A stretch of DNA of 22,372 bases from SIG672 sp045605765 (GCA_045605765.1 JAZUQQ010000040.1:1-22372); one strand, 5' to 3'. Shown: positions 1-7,656, counted from the first letter of the stretch. The notes: a model not told the origin generated them from the letters alone. Numbers and translations: made by a program.

Positions 1-64
1 TGTAATTCATCTGGTATTATAAAATACTCCTTATTTGACTATTTTCATATATCCAAATTTATTG

Positions 65-70
65 TATAAT
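65..70 (+). promoter_or_regulatory. possible -10 element upstream of the ECF S-component gene
   Basis: A perfect TATAAT lies about 75 bases before the start codon at 145. The nearest -35-like hexamer (TTGACT, 35-40) is 24 bases away, which is too far for a normal sigma-A promoter, so the -35 is uncertain. The remaining leader (71-144) is A-rich. I see no thiamine, FMN or cobalamin riboswitch signature in it, so it does not help to identify the transporter substrate. Confidence 0.35.
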
Positions 71-144
71 AATTCTAATAAAAAGTCAATGAGAAAAATC
101 CCTATGTGGAAAAATAATAGTTAAGGAATGAGAGGAAAGCAATT

Positions 145-663
145 ATGAAAAACGTAACGACGAAAAAACTTGTAATGACGGCGCTAATGATGGCGTTGAC
201 GATGGTAGCGACGATGTTTATTAGAATTCCGCTTCCGTTAGGCTACGTGAACTTAGGCGACGTGTTCGTTTTATTGTCCGTCTTTGTTTTGGGGCCTGTT
301 TACGGAACGATCGCAGCTGGAGTTGGTTCAGGGCTGGCGGATTTGTTTGGATACATTACATACGCGCCGGGAACGCTTATCATCAAGTCGGCGATGGCAT
401 TTGTTGCTTGGCTGATTTACAAGCTTTTATCAAAGGCAACCGGTAAGGAAATGCTTGGGGAAATCGTTGGTGGTATCGTAGGAGCGCTGGTTATGGCGAC
501 GGGGTATTTCTTCTATGAAATCATGTTCTTTACAACGGCAGGCGTTGCGATTGTAAACGCGCCTTGGAACCTTTTGCAAGGCGGTGTCGGCGTGGCATTA
601 TCCGTAATTATTATCAGAGTGTTAAAGGCTACGAAGGCGTTAGAAAAATTGAATTTAGATTAA
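145..663 (+). CDS. ECF transporter substrate-binding (S) component, vitamin-type, substrate unknown
   Basis: A 172-residue, very hydrophobic protein with about five to six membrane segments (roughly residues 8-27, 36-54, 55-69, 76-95, 106-128 and 140-160). A basic N-terminus is followed by the pattern RIPLP, NLGD, a small-residue-rich helix with GxxxG spacing, and APGTLIIK around residues 74-81. This matches the S components of energy-coupling factor vitamin importers, particularly the DUF1393/RibU/HmpT-like group. The ATPases and T component (EcfA, EcfA', EcfT) are not nearby, as is usual for group II ECF systems that share one energizing module. Size is normal for the family. The start is supported by an AGAGGAAAG stretch just upstream. 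The gene is separated from the nitrogen operon by a bidirectional terminator, so context does not suggest a substrate. Riboflavin, hydroxymethylpyrimidine or vitamin B6 are possibilities only. Confidence 0.8.
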   Translation: MKNVTTKKLVMTALMMALTMVATMFIRIPLPLGYVNLGDVFVLLSVFVLGPVYGTIAAGVGSGLADLFGYITYAPGTLIIKSAMAFVAWLIYKLLSKATGKEMLGEIVGGIVGALVMATGYFFYEIMFFTTAGVAIVNAPWNLLQGGVGVALSVIIIRVLKATKALEKLNLD

Positions 664-686
664 TAAATACTGAAGATTCATAGAAA

Positions 687-721
687 AAATCCCGATTGTT
701 TAACAATAACAGTCGGGATTT
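687..721. terminator. bidirectional intrinsic terminator between convergent genes
   Basis: AAATCCCGA (687-695) pairs with TCGGGATTT (713-721), and the inner segment ATTGTT/AACAAT adds further pairing. The A-rich left flank (682-689) and T-rich right flank give a U-tract on either transcript. It ends the ECF gene on the plus strand and the regulator/glutamine synthetase operon on the minus strand, and just precedes the regulator's stop codon (722-724). Confidence 0.85.
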
Positions 722-1306
722 CTATTTGTAAGTTTGTATAATGTTTTCGGCAATTTCTCTACGTGTAACACATCTGTCCATAGCTTGTTTTTCAATATAT
801 CGATGTGCGTCGGCTTCGGTCATTCCAAGCGAATTTATAAGTGCCCATTTTGCGCGGTTTATAAGTTTAATTTCTTCCATTTTTTCTTGGAGCGAAAGAG
901 TTTTTGTTTCCATATTTCTCAGTCGCTCTCTCGTTGCTTTAAGCCAATCCAAAGCTTGCGATATCGTTTGAGAGGGGACAGGCTTGTGAAGAGCGAAAAC
1001 GCCGTAATCACGAACCTTTTCGTAGATACTCGTATACATATCGTTGCGTACGAATAAAAGAACGACAGAGGTTTTGTTGCTTGAAACGTCTATTGCAAGT
1101 TTAACTCCATAATCGTCAGGCAATGGAGCGTTAATAATTATGATATCATAAACGCGTTCGGTAACGTTGCGTTGTGCTTCATTTACGCTTTTAGCAAAAG
1201 TAATCGGCGTATAAGTAGCTCCTGGTAACAGTTTTACGATATTATCGTTAAACGAATTTGAAGCCGAAACGATGAGAACGCTATATACATGTTCTTCAAA
1301 TGGCAT
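722..1306 (-). CDS. ANTAR-domain antiterminator with degenerate receiver (NitR-like)
   Basis: A 194-residue two-domain regulator. Residues 8-115 look like a response-regulator receiver (VLIVSAS, DIIIINAPLPDDYG, HKPV with the conserved Lys-Pro at 108-109). The phosphoacceptor aspartate is replaced by Asn59 and the N-terminal acidic pair is missing, so ordinary phosphorylation is unlikely. A helical linker leads to an ANTAR domain (about 126-190) with the family pattern INRAK, GMTEADA and the QAMDR helix. ANTAR proteins bind paired RNA hairpins with A-N-N-G-N-N hexaloops and prevent formation of an overlapping terminator. In clostridia a similar gene (NitR) lies beside glnA. The start has a GGGAGGAA ribosome binding site. 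It is the last gene of the glutamate synthase/glnA operon, 24 bases after glnA, and such hairpins precede three operons here. Identity as an ANTAR protein is firm; its exact targets are inferred. Confidence 0.9.
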   Translation of the reverse strand: MPFEEHVYSVLIVSASNSFNDNIVKLLPGATYTPITFAKSVNEAQRNVTERVYDIIIINAPLPDDYGVKLAIDVSSNKTSVVLLFVRNDMYTSIYEKVRDYGVFALHKPVPSQTISQALDWLKATRERLRNMETKTLSLQEKMEEIKLINRAKWALINSLGMTEADAHRYIEKQAMDRCVTRREIAENIIQTYK

Positions 1307-1330
1307 CGTTTGATTCCTCCCAAATTAGAT

Positions 1331-2548
1331 TTATTTTTCTGCATTGCAATAGGCCGAAATAATTAGGGGAGAAAGATATTTTTTAATAAATTTACTGTTT
1401 TTTGCTATTTCAGACGCTTGCTTCAAAGAAGTTGGTAACGTCTTAAATTTTTGGAGCATTGTTTCAGGTGCTGTATAAAGGTTGATATTGGCGGGCTTTG
1501 GTAATACTGATTTTTTCTTGATGCCGTCAATAGCCGCATAAATCATCAAAGCAAAAGCAAGATACGGATTCGCAGCGGGATCGGGAGAGCGAAGCTCTGC
1601 ACGTTTGAATTCACCTACGGCCGCTGGAATGCGAATTAGTTGAGAGCGGTTTTGTTCAGACCAAGAAATATAAGCGGGCGCTTTATTGTTGCCTAATCTT
1701 TCGTAAGATTGTTCGGTCGGATTTAAAAATAAAGTCATGTCTGCGATGTGTTTAAGTATTCCGGAGATGGACTGTGGAAGCACGTCGGAACCGTTGCTGT
1801 CTTTTACGGAAAAGTTAATATGAAATCCATTACCCGGCTCGTCTTTTAAAGGTTTTGGAGAAAAATTGGCAGAAACTCCGTTTCTATTCACAACTGCTTT
1901 TACCACAGAACAAAACGTCATGGCGTTATCAGCCGCCTCTAACGGAGAATCGTATTTAAAGTCAATTTCGTTTTGTCCCGGACCTTCTTCATGGTGTGAA
2001 CTTTCAGGATAAATATTCATTTGCTCCAAAGTTAAGCAAATTTCACGTCGAATATTTTCGCCCTTATCTTCAGGAGCGATGTCCATATATCCAGCATTGT
2101 CATAGGTTACGGTTGACGGATATCCGTCTTCATTTAATTTGAAAAGATAAAATTCCATTTCAGGTCCAAACTTAAAAGAAAGACCTGCGTTTTCAGCTTC
2201 ACGAATAGCGTTTTTTAGAATAGAGCGTGTATCACCCTCAAAAGGCTTTCCGTCGGGATAGGTAATATCGCAATACATACGTACAACTTTGCCGTGTTCG
2301 GGACGCCAAGGCAAAATGACGAGAGTAGAAGGATCAGGGTGAAGAAACAAATCGGAATGTGTTTCGTCACCGAAACCATTTATTGCTGATGCGTCTATTG
2401 CAATTCCATATTCAAAAGCGCGCTGTAATTCTTTTTCCATGATGGAAATGTTTTTTTGCTTACCGAAAACGTCGCAAAAAGCAAGACGTATAAACTTAAC
2501 GTCTTCTTCTTTCACAAACTGTAATACTTCTTGTTTTGAATATTTCAT
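1331..2548 (-). CDS. glnA: type I glutamine synthetase, short form
   Basis: ATP-dependent ligation of ammonia to glutamate. The N-terminal beta-grasp domain ends near DASAINGFG (52-60). The catalytic domain shows FGPEMEFY (128-134, metal-binding glutamates), HHEEGPGQNEIDF (185-197), GNGFHINFS (239-247), NRSQLIRIP (300-308) and RAELRSPDPAANPYL (316-330). There is no 25-residue insertion or adenylylation tyrosine region as in the enterobacterial beta type. At 405 residues it is about 40 shorter than Bacillus GlnA (444): the protein stops soon after the helical region and lacks the usual C-terminal tail. The loop after GF, which carries Arg62 in Bacillus, reads GDETHSD here, so feedback inhibition may differ. 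The ribosome binding site is a purine-rich TAGGTAGG. It sits 17 bases after the GXGXG gene and 24 before the ANTAR gene in the same operon. Confidence 0.93.
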   Translation of the reverse strand: MKYSKQEVLQFVKEEDVKFIRLAFCDVFGKQKNISIMEKELQRAFEYGIAIDASAINGFGDETHSDLFLHPDPSTLVILPWRPEHGKVVRMYCDITYPDGKPFEGDTRSILKNAIREAENAGLSFKFGPEMEFYLFKLNEDGYPSTVTYDNAGYMDIAPEDKGENIRREICLTLEQMNIYPESSHHEEGPGQNEIDFKYDSPLEAADNAMTFCSVVKAVVNRNGVSANFSPKPLKDEPGNGFHINFSVKDSNGSDVLPQSISGILKHIADMTLFLNPTEQSYERLGNNKAPAYISWSEQNRSQLIRIPAAVGEFKRAELRSPDPAANPYLAFALMIYAAIDGIKKKSVLPKPANINLYTAPETMLQKFKTLPTSLKQASEIAKNSKFIKKYLSPLIISAYCNAEK

Positions 2549-2565
2549 ATTGCACCTACCTATTT

Positions 2566-3285
2566 TTAATTCATAACGTACATTTGTTTATATGGATTTT
2601 TACTGTCGGGAGTAATAATGGTAAAAGGGGCGTTTAACACGTCTTCTAAATCGAAGCCGAACAAGCTGCAAAATTCCGAGATGTAATTGATGAATTCCGC
2701 AAGTTGTTCTTTTGTCGCAGGAACGGCATGAACGTTTTTAGGAAATCGGATATTTTTGCAATCCGAACGGAGAAGCATTGTTCCGCCGTGCATACCTGTA
2801 CAGGGAAAGTTGCCTACAATATCTTTATCGGAATTTAAGCCTAACGCAATAATTACGCCACCGGCTTGATATTCGCCTAAAAAACTACCCGTCGAACCGC
2901 CGATAACAATAACGGGAATCTTATCATTATATGCTTTCATATGAATTCCAGCACGATATCCGGCATTTCCTTTGATGAAGATTTTTCCGCCACGCATAGC
3001 GTAGCCGGCGGCATCGCCAATGTTCCCGTGTATTACGATTTTGCCTTCGTTCATTGTGTCGCCAACAGCGTCTTGCGCATTACCGTTTACAACGATTTCG
3101 GCACCGTTAAGATATGCACCAAGCGCATTTCCCGGTGTTCCGTTTATCGTGATAAATTTGGAACTTAAACCGGCAGCAATAAAGCGTTGTCCGAGACAAT
3201 CGTTAATAACGCAGTCGTTTTCGCCTTGTCTTACAATATCGTTTAGTGCGTCAAAATTAAGATCTTTTGCACTTAATAATAACAT
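2566..3285 (-). CDS. glutamate synthase GXGXG-domain subunit
   Basis: A 239-residue protein homologous to the C-terminal GXGXG (GltB/FmdC/FwdC-like) beta-helix domain of the large glutamate synthase subunit. From about residue 40 to 150 it carries repeated strands with turns such as NGTPGNALG, NGNAQDAVGD, HGNIGDAAG, KGNAGYRAG and GGSTGSFLG. In single-chain GltB this domain is structural and helps form the ammonia tunnel between glutaminase and synthase sites. Here it is encoded separately, as in archaeal-type split enzymes. The start codon shares one base with the stop of the upstream oxidoreductase gene (TAATG), and a GGAGGT ribosome binding site lies inside the end of that gene, implying translational coupling. 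A formylmethanofuran dehydrogenase role is excluded by the neighbours. Confidence 0.9.
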   Translation of the reverse strand: MLLLSAKDLNFDALNDIVRQGENDCVINDCLGQRFIAAGLSSKFITINGTPGNALGAYLNGAEIVVNGNAQDAVGDTMNEGKIVIHGNIGDAAGYAMRGGKIFIKGNAGYRAGIHMKAYNDKIPVIVIGGSTGSFLGEYQAGGVIIALGLNSDKDIVGNFPCTGMHGGTMLLRSDCKNIRFPKNVHAVPATKEQLAEFINYISEFCSLFGFDLEDVLNAPFTIITPDSKNPYKQMYVMN

Positions 3286-4511
3286 TATACCATACCTCCA
3301 AGTTTTTTTCTACGATTTTCAACATCAAAAACGGATAAAGTGGGTGAAATTTTTAATAATTGCGTATTAACGGAATCAAGAGGTGTTTTCTCGCGAATGA
3401 AAGACGTGTAAATACCAGCTCTTGCAATTTCGCCGATAAGCATAAATCCGACGAGACAACCATCTTTTATAAACAATCTTTTGATGGATTTATCTGTTTT
3501 TTCTTCATACATCTCACCTGTATAGCTCCCGGCGGTGAGAGCATGAAGTCCAAAGAAGCCGATAGCGTTCATAGGAATGCCATAGTCGTAAATAGTGGAC
3601 CCGCCTGCCATATTGATTCCCGCACAATTACCCTGCATAACTGCATTCGGCCAGATAGCAAGGATGCGGTTTGCTTTTATCGAGGCGTCGTAACCTTGCG
3701 CACAGTCCCCGATAGCATAAACGTTTTCCAAAGACGTTTTCATTGCGGTATCAACGATAATACCGCGATCGGTATTGCAACCGACGTCTTTTACAAGCGC
3801 AATATTTGGGCGAACTCCAACAGCAAGAACAAGCACGTCGAATTCTATTGTTTTCCCACTGCTCATTGTTGCAACGTTCCCATCAAATGCGTTTGCACTG
3901 TCACCAAGCATAAAAGAAATACCGTTTTCTTCTAATTTTTTTTGCATAAATAATGCACATTCATCGTCGAGAATACTTGAAAGGACACGTGTAGCAAGGT
4001 CGCAAACGATGATAGAAGAAACTCTGCCTGAAAGCCCTTCCGCACATTTTAATCCAATAAGTCCTGCACCGACAATCAAAACACGGGAAGATGGCAAAAT
4101 AGCGTTTTCGAGAGCAAGTGCATCTTCTTCCGTCATAAAACTGAATTTGTTTTTTACTGTTTCAAGCCCTTTAAAAGGAGGAACAAAAGGAGATGAACCC
4201 GTCGCAATGCAAAGTTTGTCATATTTGATTTTTTCTTTTCCTACGGCTACAATTTTGTTATCGGGATCGATTTTATCTGCTTTGCCGTACACGATCTCAC
4301 AATTATTTTCTTTGTAAAAAGAGTCGGGGCGGTATTGCATTTTTTTAAAATCGGTTTTACCTTGGAGATAGTAGGAAATAAGAGGACGACAATATACAGG
4401 CTTATTTTCACCTGAAATTAATATAATTTTACCGGTTTTATCAATACTGCGGATTCCTTCGATACAGCCAACGGAAGCAACGCCACCGCCAATAATAACG
4501 TAATTTTTCAT
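3285..4511 (-). CDS. FAD/NAD(P)-dependent oxidoreductase of the split glutamate synthase
   Basis: A pyridine nucleotide-disulfide-type flavoprotein of 408 residues when started at the ATG at 4511. That start places VIIGGGVAS, the FAD Rossmann fold, directly at the N-terminus and has a GAGGAGAG ribosome binding site; a possible start 24 bases upstream overlaps the previous gene and adds an unlikely extension. Other landmarks are YCRPLISYY, a second nucleotide-binding fold VGAGLIGLKCAEG near residue 150, and YAIGDCAQG, the second FAD motif, near 268. The sequence resembles rubredoxin reductase and the N-terminal region of NirB rather than classical GltD. With the polyferredoxin encoded just upstream it probably passes electrons from NAD(P)H, or to and from ferredoxin, to the FMN subunit. 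The physiological electron donor cannot be read from the sequence. Confidence 0.88.
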   Translation of the reverse strand: MKNYVIIGGGVASVGCIEGIRSIDKTGKIILISGENKPVYCRPLISYYLQGKTDFKKMQYRPDSFYKENNCEIVYGKADKIDPDNKIVAVGKEKIKYDKLCIATGSSPFVPPFKGLETVKNKFSFMTEEDALALENAILPSSRVLIVGAGLIGLKCAEGLSGRVSSIIVCDLATRVLSSILDDECALFMQKKLEENGISFMLGDSANAFDGNVATMSSGKTIEFDVLVLAVGVRPNIALVKDVGCNTDRGIIVDTAMKTSLENVYAIGDCAQGYDASIKANRILAIWPNAVMQGNCAGINMAGGSTIYDYGIPMNAIGFFGLHALTAGSYTGEMYEEKTDKSIKRLFIKDGCLVGFMLIGEIARAGIYTSFIREKTPLDSVNTQLLKISPTLSVFDVENRRKKLGGMV

Positions 4512-4512
4512 A

Positions 4513-4944
4513 TCAATTTCTCTCCTCGTAAACAATGGCTTTATTAGGACAACCTTTTACACAAGCAGGTGTGCCACAGGAATTATTAATGCACAGTTCG
4601 CATTTTTGAACGGCATGGTCATTTGACGCGGAAACTGCACCGTAAGGGCAAACTAGGATACAGGTAAAACAACCGATACATTTGTTTTGGTCGATTGTAA
4701 CAACTCCGTTGGTTTTCGTCAATGCGCCGGAAATACAGCTTTTAATACAAATGGGATCTTCACAGTGCCTACAAGATACTGCATACGTAATTTTATTATC
4801 TTCTTCTACGTGGATTTTGGGCTTAATTTCTTTGTTTTTTAAAGCCTTAACCATATTTTTCTCGCCAGAATTGGCAAAAGCACAGTTATATTCACAAAGG
4901 TGACAGCCTAAACACCATTCTTCATTAACGTAAATTCTTTTCAT
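4513..4944 (-). CDS. 4Fe-4S polyferredoxin (HydN/HycB-like electron carrier)
   Basis: A 143-residue protein with four cysteine groups suited to four [4Fe-4S] clusters: C11/14/17/21, C58/61/66/70, C89/92/95/99 and a C-terminal set at 115, 118, 123-128 and 132. This layout matches the HycB/HydN/CooF family of electron-transfer subunits. Its start overlaps the stop of the FMN synthase gene by four bases (ATGA), and its stop lies one base before the start of the oxidoreductase gene, so the three are tightly coupled. It probably wires the FAD oxidoreductase to the N-terminal clusters of the FMN synthase subunit. Soluble: no signal peptide or membrane segment. Confidence 0.9.
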   Translation of the reverse strand: MKRIYVNEEWCLGCHLCEYNCAFANSGEKNMVKALKNKEIKPKIHVEEDNKITYAVSCRHCEDPICIKSCISGALTKTNGVVTIDQNKCIGCFTCILVCPYGAVSASNDHAVQKCELCINNSCGTPACVKGCPNKAIVYEERN

Positions 4945-6446
4945 TCTCCTGCGTGTGAGATGCCGAGTATCTCAAGCTCCTTTTCAGTTATTCCGATGCC
5001 ACGAAGCATCAATCGGTTGCCGCGTAAAGTTTCGATAGAGTTAATACCCATACCGCCCATCAATTCTTTGATTTCGTGTTTCCAAGCGGTCATAAGGTTT
5101 ATGAGTCGCTTGCTACCTATTTCAGGATTTAAACGCTTTACAAGCTCAGGATTTTGCGTTGCGATACCCCAATTACATTTACCTGTTTGACAAGTTCTGC
5201 AAAGGTGGCAGCCAAGTGCAAGAAGGGCAGCGGTGGCAACGTAGCAAGCGTCTGCACCGAGGGCAATTGCTTTTACGACGTCAGAGGCAGAGCGGATACT
5301 TCCCCCGACAACAAGTGAAACGTTGTTTCGTATTCCTTCGTCACGTAATCGTTTATCACAGGCGGCAAGTGCAAGCTCGATAGGAATACCTACGTTATCG
5401 CGGATACGAGTAGGGGCTGCACCCGTGCCGCCGCGGAATCCGTCGATTGCGATGATATCCGCACCGCTTCGTGCAATACCGCTTGCAATAGCGGCAATAT
5501 TATGTACGGCAGCCACTTTTACGATAACGGGTTTTTTATAATTCGTCGCTTCCTTTAAGGAGAAAACGAGTTGTCTTAAATCTTCTATTGAGTAAATATC
5601 GTGATGTGGAGCAGGGGAAATAGCGTCGCTACCTTCGGGAATCATACGCGTTCTTGAAACGTCTCCGACAATTTTGGTCCCGGGCAAATGCCCGCCTATA
5701 CCTGGTTTTGCACCTTGTCCCATTTTAATTTCAATTGCAGCACCTGCGTTTAGGTATTTTTCATGTACACCAAAACGTCCTGATGCTACCTGAACAATGG
5801 TGTTTTCGCCGTAAACGTAGAAGTCTTCGTGCAGACCGCCTTCACCCGTATTGTAGCATATTCCTAATTCTTGAGCCGCAAGGGCAAGGCTTTTGTGCGC
5901 GTTGTAACTGATAGAACCATAGCTCATGGCAGAAAACATGACGGGCATTGAAAGCTCAATTTGAGGGGAAAGATTATTTTTTATGTTGCCGTCGGCGTCT
6001 CGTTCGATTTTAGAAGGTTTTTTCCCGAGAAACACTTTTGTTTCCATCGGTTCACGCAGTGGATCGATAGAGGGATTCGTGACCTGCGATGCGTTGATTA
6101 AAATCTTATCCCAATAAACGGGAAACGGATTTGGGTTTCCCATCGACGAGAGAAGAACACCGCCGCTGTTTGCTTGTTTATATATTTCTTTGATTGTAGC
6201 GTCCGACCAGTTTGCATTTTCTCTCAAACGGCAATCGTTTTTTACAATTTTTAACGCTTTTGTGGGACAGAGAGATACGCAACGTTGACAGTTAACGCAT
6301 TTGGATTCGTCTGCAAGCATTATTTTGTTTTCTTCGTCATAGGAATGCACTTCATTGGAGCATTGTCGCTCACAAACTCTGCAACCGATACAACGGTTTT
6401 GATTTCTTATAACTTCAAATTCGGGATTTATATATGCAACACTCAT
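4941..6446 (-). CDS. glutamate synthase FMN/Fe-S central domain with N-terminal ferredoxin domain
   Basis: The 501-residue synthase core condenses 2-oxoglutarate with ammonia delivered from the glutaminase subunit and reduces the product to glutamate. Residues 15-64 form a two-cluster ferredoxin module (C19/22/25/29 and C50/53/56/60). The FMN-binding TIM barrel follows, with PGIGGHLPG, a lysine-containing KVAAVHN strand, GFRGGTGAAPT and GGSIRSASD. A cysteine cluster at 413-424 followed by NWGIATQ corresponds to the Fe-S site of GltB next to the conserved GIATQ. This is the archaeal/clostridial split form with an added ferredoxin domain, whereas proteobacterial GltB fuses all domains into about 1500 residues. 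The start overlaps the glutaminase gene's stop by one base (TAATG). Confidence 0.93.
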   Translation of the reverse strand: MSVAYINPEFEVIRNQNRCIGCRVCERQCSNEVHSYDEENKIMLADESKCVNCQRCVSLCPTKALKIVKNDCRLRENANWSDATIKEIYKQANSGGVLLSSMGNPNPFPVYWDKILINASQVTNPSIDPLREPMETKVFLGKKPSKIERDADGNIKNNLSPQIELSMPVMFSAMSYGSISYNAHKSLALAAQELGICYNTGEGGLHEDFYVYGENTIVQVASGRFGVHEKYLNAGAAIEIKMGQGAKPGIGGHLPGTKIVGDVSRTRMIPEGSDAISPAPHHDIYSIEDLRQLVFSLKEATNYKKPVIVKVAAVHNIAAIASGIARSGADIIAIDGFRGGTGAAPTRIRDNVGIPIELALAACDKRLRDEGIRNNVSLVVGGSIRSASDVVKAIALGADACYVATAALLALGCHLCRTCQTGKCNWGIATQNPELVKRLNPEIGSKRLINLMTAWKHEIKELMGGMGINSIETLRGNRLMLRGIGITEKELEILGISHAGE

Positions 6447-7537
6447 TAGAATTTACCTTCCTTTACTTTTACAATGACGGGTTCGCCCCCTGCCGGAGCA
6501 TAAATATGCATTGCGTTGGGTTCCATTTTTCTTATTGCGGCTTCTTCGCTTGCAATAAATACTTTGTCTTCATATTCGCCAACGACCATAGAACGGAGTT
6601 TCAATCGGTCATTAAGAGCCATAAGTCCACCGTTGAAACCCAAAACAATGGAGAAAGGCCCTGTTACAAGTAGGCTGGAAAATACCGTTCTTAAATAAGT
6701 TAGCTTTTCCTTCTCTTTCTCAGATTTTCCTTTTATAGTGTCCCAGAACGGCGCGGCAATTACGGATGCAGTTTCTTCAAGAGTCAATCCTTGGCGACGG
6801 ATAAGATAATCTGCTATATACGTAATTACTTCTGTGTCTGTTTGCAACGTACATTTATAACCGAACATTTCTATAAATCTGCGGTTAGCGTCATATGAGG
6901 AAATTTCTCCGTTGTGGACAATTGAATAATCAAGCAATGCAAAAGGGTGCGCACCTCCCCACCAACCGGGTGTATTTGTGGGATATCTACCGTGCGCAGT
7001 CCAAGAATATGCCTCATATTCTTCAAGACGGTAAAATCTTCCAACGTCTTCAGGGAAACCGACAGCTTTGAATACTCCCATGTTTTTACCGCAAGAGAAA
7101 ACGTAGGCACCTTTGATTTCCGTATTAATTCTCGTAACAATGCGCATGACGTATTCTTTTTCGTCTAATTGCATAGAGGCAAGAACAGAAGCGAGTGGGG
7201 AGACGAAATATCTCCATATAAGCGGTTCGTCCGTGATCTCGGGAATTTTTCGTGTGGGAATATTTTCCGCGCGGACTACTTCAAAACTGTCTTTGAGAAA
7301 TCTTTCACATTCTTCACGGCAACATTGATTATTATAGAATAAATGCAGTGCATACTGTTCCTTATATTCAGGATAAATGCCGTATGCGGCAAAACCACCG
7401 CCGAGACCGTTGCTACGATCATGCATGGGTTTCATGCTTTCTATAATTTTCTCGCCGGTCATTTTATTTCCTTCCTTGGAAATAACAGCGGCGATAGCAC
7501 AACCTGAGGGGATTCTGATTTGACCTTCTTTTTGCAT
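6446..7537 (-). CDS. glutamate synthase glutaminase (class II amidotransferase) subunit
   Basis: A 363-residue class II glutamine amidotransferase domain that hydrolyses glutamine and feeds ammonia to the FMN subunit. The catalytic N-terminal cysteine is Cys13, in IPSGCAIAAV, so a 12-residue leader should be removed to expose it, as the propeptide is in GltB. Supporting motifs are HGRYPTNTPG, GAHPFALL, IVHNGEISSYD and TDTEVITYI in the expected order for glutamine binding and the oxyanion hole. An AGAGG ribosome binding site lies about 8 bases before the ATG. It is the first gene of the minus-strand operon; its leader contains a strong promoter and a terminator with an ANTAR-type hairpin, so the whole operon is probably controlled by antitermination. 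Confidence 0.92.
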   Translation of the reverse strand: MQKEGQIRIPSGCAIAAVISKEGNKMTGEKIIESMKPMHDRSNGLGGGFAAYGIYPEYKEQYALHLFYNNQCCREECERFLKDSFEVVRAENIPTRKIPEITDEPLIWRYFVSPLASVLASMQLDEKEYVMRIVTRINTEIKGAYVFSCGKNMGVFKAVGFPEDVGRFYRLEEYEAYSWTAHGRYPTNTPGWWGGAHPFALLDYSIVHNGEISSYDANRRFIEMFGYKCTLQTDTEVITYIADYLIRRQGLTLEETASVIAAPFWDTIKGKSEKEKEKLTYLRTVFSSLLVTGPFSIVLGFNGGLMALNDRLKLRSMVVGEYEDKVFIASEEAAIRKMEPNAMHIYAPAGGEPVIVKVKEGKF

Positions 7538-7566
7538 AATAATACCTCTAAACGGAAAAATAAATA

Positions 7567-7610
7567 GAAAAAGGCGTTCACCGAAGGACTAACCTTCAAT
7601 GAACGCCTTT
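7567..7610 (-). terminator. leader terminator of the glutamate synthase operon
   Basis: On the minus strand AAAGGCGTTCA (7610-7600) pairs with TGAACGCCTTT (7580-7570), with an inner GAAGG/CCTTC stem and a short U-run into 7567. It lies between the promoter and the first gene, so it must be bypassed for operon expression. The upstream arm overlaps the loop and 3' arm of the ANTAR-type hairpin at 7616-7599, making the two structures mutually exclusive. Confidence 0.85.
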
Positions 7611-7616
7611 GCTCAT
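7599..7616 (-). promoter_or_regulatory. ANTAR-type hexaloop hairpin, glutamate synthase leader
   Basis: Minus-strand RNA AUGAGC-AAAGGC-GUUCAU folds into a 6-bp stem with a six-base loop that has A at position 1 and G at position 4, the hallmark of ANTAR targets. Loop and 3' arm are shared with the following terminator. Only this one hairpin is visible in the short leader (transcription should start near 7621), while known ANTAR targets usually have two. Confidence 0.7.
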
Positions 7617-7627
7617 CTTTACACAAC

Positions 7628-7656
7628 ATTTTACTCAAATGAAAAAGATTTGTCAA
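7628..7656 (-). promoter_or_regulatory. promoter of the glutamate synthase/glnA/ANTAR operon
   Basis: On the minus strand a perfect TTGACA (7656-7651), a 17-base spacer and TAAAAT (7633-7628) form a strong sigma-A promoter. The predicted start is near 7621, about 85 bases before the first codon. It is back to back with the glnN promoter, separated by an A/T-only style stretch (7660-7705) that could serve as UP elements. Confidence 0.85.

Noticed and set aside
14..27. Small inverted repeat GTATT-ATAA-AATAC upstream of the ECF gene
   Set aside because: Only 5 bp of A/T-rich symmetry with no U-tract; expected by chance in this base composition and not assignable to an operator.
7502..7537. Defective glutaminase because cysteine is not residue 2
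   Set aside because: Cys13 follows a 12-residue leader, and related glutamate synthases are known to mature by propeptide removal; all other active-site motifs are intact.
7459..7656. 65-codon minus-strand frame overlapping the glutaminase gene start
   Set aside because: It would begin at the -35 box of the glt promoter, upstream of the transcription start, and is out of frame with the conserved glutaminase.
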